NCBI GenBank assembly: GCA_963576475.1
Contig: OY754967.1
Coordinates: 20,996,414-21,060,413 of the forward strand
Direction of reading: 5' to 3'
From: Molanna angustata
Taxonomy: Eukaryota; Arthropoda; Insecta; Trichoptera; Molannidae
Length of the DNA: 64,000 nt
A program made the position numbers and the translations under genes. The notes under the pieces are model-generated. The model made no database searches, had not been told where the DNA came from, and worked only from the letters and a program-made list of their open reading frames with translations. Position 1 is the first letter of the stretch, and each line of letters begins with the position of its first letter. Below, one piece after another: positions 35,800 to 48,000 of this stretch.

Positions 35800-35906
35800 G
35801 TACAATCTGTCATTTGTGGTGTTCTGTGACAATTTTGATATTTATGCGTGACTGACTGATTACTCAATTTTATTAAAACAATCATCATTATTTAAACGTT
35901 ATTCAG
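35800..35906 (+). other. Probable noncoding first exon of eIF2B-delta
   Basis: ATTCAG|GTAATA at 35906 is a good donor, and an acceptor (TTTTATAG) at 36018 precedes the exon with the predicted start codon. The upstream limit shown is approximate. Confidence 0.35.
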
Positions 35907-36041
35907 GTAATATTGCAATATTTTATCTGATTATTTTCGTAAGTACCCTATACAAAATTAAAATATTAATTGGATAATGTTACAATAGTCCATTTAATTT
36001 TCTATATTTTTTTTATAGTTAACCTGGATTTGTTTCCTGAA

Positions 36042-39000
36042 ATGGATGCAAAAGAGGTACCCAACAATGTAATAGAAAAATAAATATGTCTTTAGTGAAA
36101 AAATTTCCAATATATATTTTGTTAGATGTATATATTTTTTATTATAACCATATGTTATTGTGCATGCATTAAGCTTCATAACTGACACATCTACGATTAG
36201 TTTGACATTGAAAATATTCGAAAACTTCGTGTTTCATTTATTTCTCAAGTAACCGATCTTCATTATGTGTACTCCTCACATAATGAAGAAAAATAGAACA
36301 CTGTAGAATGTACAGTTGCAGCTAATTTTTGAACACTCAAATGAAAAGTTGTCTCAGTAAGAGGTCATGCAGTGCACAGATAATATGGAAGTAAACTTTC
36401 AGTATACTTCAGATGTGTCACTCAATACATAGAAGCTGTAACCGGATAATCATAAGGTTTCTCGCATCTCCGCTATAGGGGCAACGAATACGCAACCGGT
36501 CCACGGCAAATTTAAATTTCCATTTTAAAATGTTTCCAGCTTTGAGGAATGGATTCAAGGATAACTTAAATAAAAAATAACCATTTTTCAATCATTATTT
36601 ATTAAAAAAATACATATGATGGATTTTATTTGCAATATTTCAAAAATCATGCCAAATAATTCATAAAATACATTGTTCTAAATAAAATGTGCACTGTAGA
36701 TTATTAGGTTTTTTTAATTTATTTTCCACAAAGAAAGATTTAATACTGATTTTCGGAAAACTATATAACTTCACTTCGCCGTATTTCACTTGACAATTTA
36801 TTCAAAACACAACAAAACTTGTCAGCCATCTTGCGAAGACAATCAAAAAACACAAAAAGCGTGCAATAGATTAACACCATCACCATCACATGGCGTAATA
36901 GTGTGTATGTAGATGAACACCGAAAACAACAAGAATTTTACAAAATCACACATGTTATATTTATTATCTGGTTTACTTCAAGATTTTAAAGGATCAAAAT
37001 GTTTCGCGTCACAACAAACAATAAAACACATCTGAAGTATGCTGAAGGTCTGAAAATTTTACATTGCATTTTCAAAAATACCAACATAAAGAAAAAATAA
37101 ATAGCGCCACCTTTGGAGATGTAAGCGTAAAGTAAAACCAGTGCTACCAATAGAGTGCCACCGGCGTGATGCAGTGTTGCTCATAATACAATTTTAACTT
37201 TTTATTAATTTGCAGTTCCTAGTCAGACATAGAAGTTATTAATTGGTTTATATGCTATCTACAAAGCTTTAAAAAACTATAACATTCTCAGGAAATTCTT
37301 AATAAAAGTTTTTTTTATAATATACAGTTAATTGATAACCAATGCTTTTCGGAATTAATCATATTGATAAATTACTGGTATTTACTAGTTGCATGTAACA
37401 CGTGAGATCCAACTATCGGTAGCGAAAGAATAATTACCAAACTATTAACCCATAAATACAAATTATTTAATATTTTAAGATATTTGGTTTTCTATACAAC
37501 ACATGTACCTAGTTATGTATGTCAAGATAGGATAGTAGGTATGGAGGTCAGTCCTTTGATCCTACCCAGAATATCAAAACAGCATGATGGTATGTATGTA
37601 TGTTTGGAGATTAGTATCAAACTTTAAGTCTTCTTAGATATTGTGTGTAGGCGACTGCCATACAAATTGTATGAATCAATGTCGTCACTAAATTCAATTT
37701 TTATAAAAGTTGTTAAAAAAAATGAGATGTGCTAATACAATGTTAATATTTTTTATAGAAAATTAAATTATCTAGTTGGGGTGTTTCGGCTTTTTTTGAT
37801 ATTTATAAAAAATTGGAAATATAGGCAGTTAAACTCACAAATTTATCATAAAAAAAAATATTTTTCTCAATAAAAAATGTTTGAGAAACCTTGGAATTTT
37901 TAAAAAAAAACTAATTTGAGATTTTGTATTTGTCTATGTTTATACCAAATTAAAGCCTTCTAGCTTTTATGGTTTCTGAGATACATGGAAAAATATACCA
38001 AAATTTCAAAAGTTGATAACCCCTGACTGAAACAAAAATTCACAATTCTGAGTATAAAAGTTTTGTAGGCCTATAACTGTTTATATATTCTGAAATTTTG
38101 GGCTCTGTAAATTGAGTGGATCAAAAGTTATAAGGGGGGGGGACGTACAGACACACACAGACACACAAAACTCACATAAAATGTTCTACTCCGAATTCTG
38201 AGTAAATCCATGTATGGGAACATATATATGCTGCGAGGCCTCTAGTGTGTTATTAGCATGCAAAAAGTCCACTACGCCATACAAAATGTTCCTTCGTACA
38301 CGCATCTTGGCTTAATAATGTCGATTCATTCAGATAATTGAATTCTCATGAACGAATCGACAGTTGGATTATTAACCTTACACTTAAGCAAGAGGCATAT
38401 GAAATATTAAAGATTACGAGATCTACTTTATTAATATGCAGATTCAAGCATTTTAACTATTTATTGTAGAGATGAAGTTGATGTATGCAAAACCATATAT
38501 AAATAAAGCATCCTTTTTTTGCTTTGTGTTATATGGTAACATTAAAAAATCTTTGATAGCAAAATTCATTAATTTATATGCAACTTTTCTCACAAGTTAT
38601 TTTTATATATCTTGATTTATATGTGAAAAATGTTCTAAAATCTTATAATTTTAGGTTCTGGAGAGCAAAAAAATATCTGATTCATGTTTTACTAGATGTC
38701 ACTCGAATCTGAATAAGTGTACAGAAATAAATTTTGAAACACTAAATTCACAAAAAAAATATTTTACAATATCGCAACATCGAAGGTATCAAAGAAAACA
38801 AGCATTGAAACGAAATAACTTTAATAGAAAAGATAAATGTAATAACACGGATTTAAAATTATCTATACCAATAGAAGAAATTCAAATTTTTTCTCCCCAA
38901 TTCGTAAATATTGAACCTGAAAATTTAAATTTTATCGCTATAACTTCAACTGCCAAACAAAAAGACTCTTCTATTGAATCATCTGATAAGAAAGAAAAAT

Positions 39001-42000
39001 TTGTTTCGGAATCTAAAAAACTGAATGAACCTAAATTACATTTAGACAGAGTTAATTTGGAAGTAAAAACATTACATTGTCAATCAACTGATGATTGTAG
39101 TAAGATATCTGTAGTTAAAGATATAGGTAAAATGGAGAAATCAAAGGAAGAAATTCTATTAGAAAGGCAAGCTAAAAAGCAGCTTAAACAATTAAAGAAA
39201 AATAAAAGCACCGTAACTGATTCTGAAAATAAATCTACAGACATAAAAACATCTTCATCCGTCAATATTTTAACTAAAACAAATGATATTATTGTTAATG
39301 AATGTACAGTTGAAGATAAAAAAGACAAATCTGCAATTATTAAATCTTGTAATGTGGAAAAACAAACTATCATTAAAGGTAGTGAAGAAAAATCAATTGA
39401 AAAATCTAGAGAAGATATAAAAGCTGAACGGGAAGCCAAGAAACTTGCTAAGCAGTTAGCAAAGTCTAAAAGTAAATCTGGTGCTGATATTGTTGAATTG
39501 GAAACAAAACTTTCTACAGTAACAATAAAAGAAAATAAAAATGAGGATGAATGTAAACGACAAACTGTTGTGAAAGAAATCAACAATGCTTTTAAAAATG
39601 ATTCTACTAATCAAGTACGTAATTTATTTTAATTTTTTCTACGTTTAAAAATTCACCTTAGTGAAGATTATCAAAAGATAACATGTAAATTGTTGACTAA
39701 ATATTTTATAGAATTTGATTATAGTAAATAAAACAATTTTTAACTTTGTCCATTGATGGTGTAAGAAAAAAATATAAGTTCTTGTATTTCTCTTACATGT
39801 AGCCTGTGTTCAACATATTATGTCCACCAACACAGTTCAATCTCACTTATTCAGCGCATCCAGTTGTCCAGCACCATGGATTGTTTAAAAAAACATTGAT
39901 TTGGTGCATATTTTATCAAAAAATAATTATATACTAATATTTACATACATCTATTTATGGATTTTTACTCATTTAACCTACATTCCAGTTATCCCAATTT
40001 CCGAATTTGGCACTCTTTCATTAGTGCCGAATTAGCAAGATCGCACTCTATTTGTTTCCAAGATTCCCTTTTTAGTACCTCTTCCTTAAAATTAAGCTAC
40101 TATTTATTGTATGTAAAATTTATGACCTCATTGAATTGGTCAGTGACTGTTGGAAACTTAAATAAATTTATTTAATAAATCACTGAATAAATAACATTGA
40201 AAAAATGTTCGTTGTGATATATTTGTAATATCTGGTCATTAAGATTAGCAATTAAATTGAAAATACATTAGCGTGCAGTGATGCAATGTATTTTACCCAA
40301 TGTAGATACCATCACACAGTGCCCATAATGGAGTAGACAAGCAGAACCATTTGCCAAACATACTGATGTTGACAGACAACCTTGTGCCACCTGCTGGCCT
40401 GTGACCTTGAAATGCAGTCTTCCTTGAAGGTCTCTTGAAGCATCTAAAATTTTTCGGTTGCATTCTTTCCAAGTTTCACACAAAACTTAATGACGTAACA
40501 AAATTTAAATAGGTATATTGTAGAATCAAAACATATTTGTATTTAAATTAGATTTTAAATTGAATTCTACCAAATAAATAATCTCGAAAAATAAAAGGTT
40601 TTTTCTTGCCTTACACAGAAATTTTATTTCTATTTTATCTTCATTCTCAACTCAATCATTATTTAATTACAATCATATTATTTTATTACACGTCTACATA
40701 AATTTTACCTTTGTTTCCTGCCTTACCCAGGTTTCATTTGCGTACAAGTTATCTAATATGGGTTTAAGTACTTATCAAAATCTAATATTTGTTTTGATTT
40801 TTGAAGGATACCAAGAAAGTTAAAAGTAATTCAGAACTTAAGGCAGAAAGAAGAGCCAAGCAGGAAAGTCAAAGAGCCGCCAAAGAACTTCTACAATCTG
40901 TTAAGGCACCAAGTAAAAAGAACACTCTAAATGTTCCTGCTACTGAAAAGCTTAAACAAAATGATGTAGCATTGGATATTAAGGTTTATTTATTTAGATC
41001 AAAATATTTTAAGTATAGTATGGACAGTGGACGGTGAGTGCAGGAGACGACCGGCGTTCGTCGGTTTGTATGCATACAAACATGTTCTTCACTGATGAGT
41101 GATGGCTTTCTGTTGCGAAATCTGTTTACTGTTCACTCAGAAAAAAGTTTAAATTCTTGTTAATACTTGGAATATTATATATTATTATTATTTTACAAAT
41201 GAAACTGAGATTTCAATAGATAGAAATAAATGAAGACAACGACTATGCTCCTCCCTCCAACACAATCCAATCTCAATTGAGGGATGAATGGATTTTTATA
41301 CGTACTTTAATTTTAAAATGCTTATTTGAAATGTTTTTTTTTTTAATTAATGTAATTGATTTTCATTAAATAAAATATACAAATATATACTAAAGATAAC
41401 TGCTTCACTAGACACAGTCTGTTCCGAAGCAATTACCTATAAAGTTTGCATAGTTTTTACATTTTATAATTTTAAAATACAACATACATGTTATACATAA
41501 AAAAAACAACAAAAAAAATAACCTCCAAAAATACAATATGACATCAGTTAAATTATTATTGATGAAACATATATTTCAAGTCAACCTAGGTTATTTTAAT
41601 TCATTAATTTACTATTAATGTTTGGTTTAAACGTATGTTTAATTTATTTAAAAAAAATTCATTTTTTTTCTTACGTGACGTCTTAGGTAGGCGATTCAAA
41701 GTGAACGCGATTGCGAAGCGATCCGATGCGGTTACACGCGAATTCCCTACGCGCGTTTGGTAACGTAGGCCACTTCTATAGTTACCGACTGTTTGTTATT
41801 TTCGCGCCGCGATGCGCCGCTTCGAGTTCGCGTTCAAATCGCCTAAGTAAGACGTTGCGTTAGAATTATTTTTTTCAAAGAAATAATTTCAAAGTTATTT
41901 TCTGTAATATGTAAATGAAACATCAGACCACACAGTGATTAATCAAATATTTTAAAATTTGTCTCATATTCTTCTGCTCCATACATTGACATATTTCAAA

Positions 42001-45000
42001 TATATCATTGTTGGGCTTGCAAAATAAAACTTTCGCCGTGTAAGAGGGGGGGGGTTTGCTTATACCAACCAAATAAAAATCAAATATGTGCTCTACGCAG
42101 TCCACGTGATAAGTTATTTGCCTCTAACATTATATATTTATATTTCAGAAATCTCAAAGTCCAGAAAAAACAAAAGGGAAATTAATACAAAGTCAGCATA
42201 AAGTGAAATTATTTAATCATTTATATGGAAAACGAGAGACTGCTTATATGATACCATCTATTCCATTGAACTCAAAGTGAGTTAATAAAAAAATGTTTTT
42301 CTCTGCCATCTGCCAACTTAAAACTTCAATGGCTTTGGTTGCATGAAAATAATTTAATAACAATAATTGCATTGATTATTTTAGAGAAATTCATCCAGCT
42401 ATTGTACGCCTTGGAGTTCAGTATGCATCTCACATCATTATGGGATCAAATGCTAGATGCATTGCATTACTGAATGCACTCAAACAGGTATATAGCATTA
42501 TTTTATATTGTACTAGTGAACACCCGGCAAACTTCGTATTGCCTGTATAATTAAAAATTGTCCTCCATAACCACCCGTCGCTTCAGACTCTTCAATACCT
42601 CCCATCCCTTCAGTACTTCCCGTCCCTTCAGTATCTTCCGTCCCTTCAGTACCTCCCGTCCCTTCAGTACCTCCCTCAGTTACTCCCGTTCCTTCAGTTA
42701 CTCCCGTCCCTTCAGTTACTCCCGTCCCTTCAGTTACTCCCGTCCCTTCAGTTACTCCCGTCCCTTCAGTTACCCCCGTCCCTTCAGTTACTCCCGTCCC
42801 TTCAGTTACTCCCGTCCCTTCAGTTACTCCCGTCCCTTCAGTTACTCCCGTCCCTTCAGTTACTCCCGTCCCTTCAGTTACTCCCGTCCCTTCAGTTACT
42901 CCCGTCCCTTCAGTTACTCCCGTCCCTTCAGTTACTCCCGTCCCTTCAGTTACTCCCGTCCCTTCAGTTACTCCCGTCCCTTCAGTTACTCCCGTCCCTT
43001 CAGTTACTCCCGTCCCTTCAGTTACTCCCGTCCCTTCAGTTACTCCCGTCCCTTCAGTTACTCCCGTCCCTTCAGTTACTCCCGTCCCTTCAGTTACTCC
43101 CGTCCCTTCAGTTACTCCCGTCCCTTCAGTTACTCCCGTCCCTTCAGTTACTCCCGTCCCTTCAGTTACTCCCGTCCCTTCAGTTACTCCCGTCCCTTCA
43201 GTTACTCCCGTCCCTTCAGTTACTCCCGTCCCTTCAGTTACTCCCGTCCCTTCAGTTACTCCCGCCCCTTCAGTTACTCCCGCCCCTTCAGTTACTCCCG
43301 TCCCTTCAGTTACTCCCGTCCCTTCAGTTACTCCCGTCCCTTCAGTTACTCCCGTCCCTTCAGTTACTCCCGTCCCTTCAGTTACTCCCGTCCCTTCAGT
43401 TACTCCCGTCCCTTCAGTTACTCCCGTCCCTTCAGTTACTCCCGTCCCTTCAGTTACTCCCGTCCCTTCAGTTACTCCCGTCCCTTCAGTTACTCCCGTC
43501 CCTTCAGTTACTCCCGTCCCTTCAGTTACTCCCGTCCCTTCAGTTACTCCCGTCCCTTCAGTTACTCCCGTCCCTTCATTACATCCCGTCCCTTCATTAC
43601 CTCCCGTCCCTTCATTACCTCCCGTCCCTTCATTACCTCCCGTCCCTTCATTACCTCCCGTCCCTTCAGTAGGTCTCGGTCATACGCTCGACAATTCATC
43701 AAAGTTTCATTGAAATTGAATGAACGGTTCCCAGGATAGTCCACCTTCTTTGGTAAAATGACCTGATACCCGATGAAGAAGAAGAAGAAGAATTTATTTA
43801 ATCCAGCAACCATCCCGGGCATACACTCGTCAATTCTTCAAAGTTTCATTGAAATTGAATGAACGGTTCTCAGGATAGTCCACCTTCATAGGTTAAATGA
43901 CCTGATACCCGATGAAGAAGAAGAAGAGGAAAAATTTTTTAATCCAGAAACTATCCCGGTCATACGCTCGACAATTCACCAAAGTTTCATTGCAATCGGA
44001 TGAACGGTTCTCAGGTTAGTCCACCTTCATATGTAAAATGACCTGATACCCGATGAAGAAGAAGAAGAAGAAAATATTTTAAATTCAGAAATCATCCCGG
44101 GCATACGATCGACAATTCACCAAAGTTTAATTGCAATCGGATGAACGGTTCCCAGGATAGTCCACCTTCATAGGTAAAATGACCTAAAACTCGATGAAGA
44201 AGAAGAAGAAGTTAAAATTTTTTGATCCAAAAACCATCCCTGGTATACTCTCGACAGTTCACCAAAGTTTCATCGCAATCGGATGAGCGGTTTAGGAGCG
44301 CATTCAACACATACATAGATACATACAAACATTCAAATTTATAATATAGACTAGTGAACCCCCGGCAAACTTCGTATTGCCAGTATAATTAAAAATCGTC
44401 CTCCATAACCACCCGTCGCTTCAGACTCTTCAGTACTTCCCGTCCCTCCAGTTACTCACGTCCATCCAGTTACTCCTGTCCCTTCAGACACTCCCGTCCC
44501 TTCAGACACTCCCGTCCCTTCAGTCACTCCCGTCCCTTCAGTCACTCCCGTCCCTTCAGTCACTCCCGTCCCTTCAGTCACTCCCGTCCCTTCAGTTACC
44601 CCCGTCCCTTCAGTTACTCCCGTCCCTTCAGTTACTCCCGTCCCTTCAGTTACTCCCGTCCCTTCAGTTACTCCCGTCCCTTCAGTTACTCCCGTCCCTT
44701 CAGTTACTCCCGTCCCTTCAGTTACTCCCGTCCCTTCAGTTACTCCCGTCCCTTCAGTTACTCCCGTCCCTTCAGTTACTCCCGTCCCAACTATTGCTAA
44801 AATTGTTTACTTTAAAACCTATTGCTTTGAAGGCCTCACCGTGGATAGCGTCAAATTGTAAAAAAATATTAATAAGGGACCACGTTGGAACGCGCCAAAT
44901 GGTTAAAATGGTATGTAGACGTTCTGAAAAATAAATAATTAGTGAAAAGGACAAATTAAACATATTAGATCCTGCTGGAAAGTAAAATACAAAAATAAAC

Positions 45001-48000
45001 ATTAAACACTGTCTCCGAAGAGAATAATCTTATAAAACATAATCGGCTGTTATGTGCCTGAAAAGACTTAATTATACGTTAAAATACAGGAATGGCAAAA
45101 ATAATATATAACTGAAAAGATTTTACCAAACTGCTCTCTAAACAGAACTGCTGATGAAACACTTACACTATACTTTCAAATACTTTTTTTATAAATTAAA
45201 ACTAACATAAAATCACCCCCGTCGTTAATTGTATCTGAAAGAAACATTATTATTAACACTTATATTCACCCCCCGATAACTATTTGGATCTGAAACACAT
45301 TTAGTCACTACCATGCAATTAATATACTATTATACAAAAAAAAACTAGAACCGTCCGACAGTCCGAGCACGTGGCGTTACACTTTATAAGATAGACCGTT
45401 CGATACGCGATAGACTTGATGTACTACGTTTTACCCTGGCCGGGCTCCCGAATGCGACTCGCTGACAACTCGATGACAAACAACCGAACTCAACAGGGTA
45501 GCCCTGCGCCAATAAGACAGGGAGAGACAGTTTATGGGCCCAGCACGCTTCCGCGGCGCTACATGCGATGGCTGATAAAAGCATATTGTGCATTTATACA
45601 AGTGTGCGGATGAATGAAAAGGCTGAAAAAATACTTGTTCCACGTTGGGACGCGAAATTGATAACTGAAGAAGGCGGAGAAGAATACTTGTCCAACGCTG
45701 GGACGCGAAATTGATAACTGAAAGAGCTTAAAAGAATACTGGTCCCACGTTGAGACGCGAAATTGATATCTAAAAGATGCTGAAAAGAATACTTCTATTA
45801 AAACAAACATTATCGGCTCTCATGTGTCTGAAAAGACATATACATAAAATTCAGGCATGGTAAAAATAAGGATATTATAAAACTGGAAAGATCTTACCAA
45901 ACTGCTCTCCAACCAGGACTGCGATGAAACACTTTAACACTTTATTACTTTTTTTATAACTTAAAAACTATCTTATAATCACCCCTCGTTGGTAATGGTA
46001 TCTGAAAGATTTTTTTTATTAATACTTATAATTATACAGTTAAGATGCTGAGGCCGTCCGACAGCCCAGCCAATCAAATTTTAATGGTTCTATCCCGTTC
46101 GCGGACAATATACCGGACTCGACTCACAACCACTCACTGAACACTGACCGACTACCACTTACTCCTACCGAATGACAACTGACTGGACACAGCAGGGCGA
46201 CCCAGCGTCCGTGGAACATGAAGTAGGAGGGGGGGGGGTCTAACTGCATCGCCGGATGAAAGCCAAGGTTCCAAGAATCTGTTAATTACAATCCGTTCCT
46301 AGAATTAATAGAAGAAATACATTAGGCCTTGATATCATAATGCACGGAAATATATCGATCACAATACTTATGGAAATATCAACGTATAATTCCATTACTC
46401 GCAAGGAACATTTCAAAATCCTTGGATAATTATTAGTAGACTGCAGTCATATGGCTTTTCCTAACAAAGTTTGCCGAAAACCTGCCAAGCAATACGCCTT
46501 TGTGCAAAGTCTAATGGTGACTTTCACCAACGCCCCCTAACTCTTAGGTGCTACCTAAGAATTCTAAGTTTCATCGCAATCGGATGAGCGGTTTAGGAGC
46601 GCATTCAACACATACATAGATACATACAAACATTCAAATTTATAATATAGACTAGTGAACCCCCGGCAAACTTCGTATTGCCAGTATAATTAAAAATCGT
46701 CCTCCATAACCACCCGTCGCTTCAGACTCTTCAGTACTTCCCGTCCCTCCAGTTACTCACGTCCATCCAGTTACTCCTGTCCCTTCAGACACTCCCGTCC
46801 CTTCAGACACTCCCGTCCCTTCAGTCACTCCCGTCCCTTCAGTCACTCCCGTCCCTTCAGTCACTCCCGTCCCTTCAGTCACTCCCGTCCCTTCAGTTAC
46901 CCCCGTCCCTTCAGTTACTCCCGTCCCTTCAGTTACTCCCGTCCCTTCAGTTACTCCCGTCCCTTCAGTTACTCCCGTCCCTTCAGTTACTCCCGTCCCT
47001 TCAGTTACTCCCGTCCCTTCAGTTACTCCCGTCCCTTCAGTTACTCCCGTCCCTTCAGTTACTCCCGTCCCTTCAGTTACTCCCGTCCCTTCAGTTACTC
47101 CCGTCCCTTCAGTTACTCCCGTCCCTTCAGTTACTCCCGTCCCTTCAGTTACTCCCGTCCCTTCAGTACCTCCCGTCCCTTCTGTTACTCCCGTCCCTTC
47201 AGTTACTCCCGTCCCTTCAGTTACCCCCGTCCCTTCAGTTACTCCCGTCCCTTCAGTTACTCCCGTCCCTTCAGTTACTCCCGTCCCTTCAGTTACTCCC
47301 GTCCCTTCAGTTACTCCCGTCCCTTCAGTTACTCCCGTCCCTTCAGTTACTCCCGTCCCTTCAGTTACTCCCGTCCCTTCAGTTACTCCCGTCCCTTCAG
47401 TTACTCCCGTCCCTTCAGTTACTCCCGTCCCTTCAGTTACTCCCGTCCCTTCAGTTACTCCCGTCCCTTCAGTTACTCCCGTCCCTTCAGTTACTCCCGT
47501 CCCTTCAGTTACTCCCGTCCCTTCAGTTACTCCCGTCCCTTCAGTTACTCCCGTCCCTTCAGTTACTCCCGTCCCTTCAGTTACTCCCGTCCCTTCAGTT
47601 ACTCCCGTCCCTTCAGTTACTCCCGTCCCTTCAGTTACTCCCGTCCCTTCAGTTACTCCCGTCCCTTCAGTTACTCCCGTCCCTTCAGTTACTCCCGTCC
47701 CTTCATTACCTCCCGTCCCTTCATTACCTCCCGGTCATACACTCGACAATTCATCAAAGTTTCATTGAAATTGAATGAACGGTTCCCAGGATAGTCCACC
47801 TTCATAGGTAAAATGACCTGATACCCGATGAAGAAGAAGAAGGAGAAAAATTTTTTAATCCAGAAACTATCCCGGTCATACGCTCGACAATTCACCAAAG
47901 TTTCATTGCAATCGGATGAACGGTTCTCAGGTTAGTCCACCTTCATATGTAAAATGACCTGATACCCGATGAAGAAGAAGAAGAAGAAAATATTTTAAAT

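Noticed and set aside
42558..43739. A 393-residue open frame of repeated Pro-Phe-Ser-Tyr-Ser-Arg, looking like a silk- or cuticle-type repetitive protein
   Set aside because: It is the 18-bp minisatellite read in a stop-free frame, lies within eIF2B-delta intron 5, and has no signal peptide, regulatory context or non-repeat domain.
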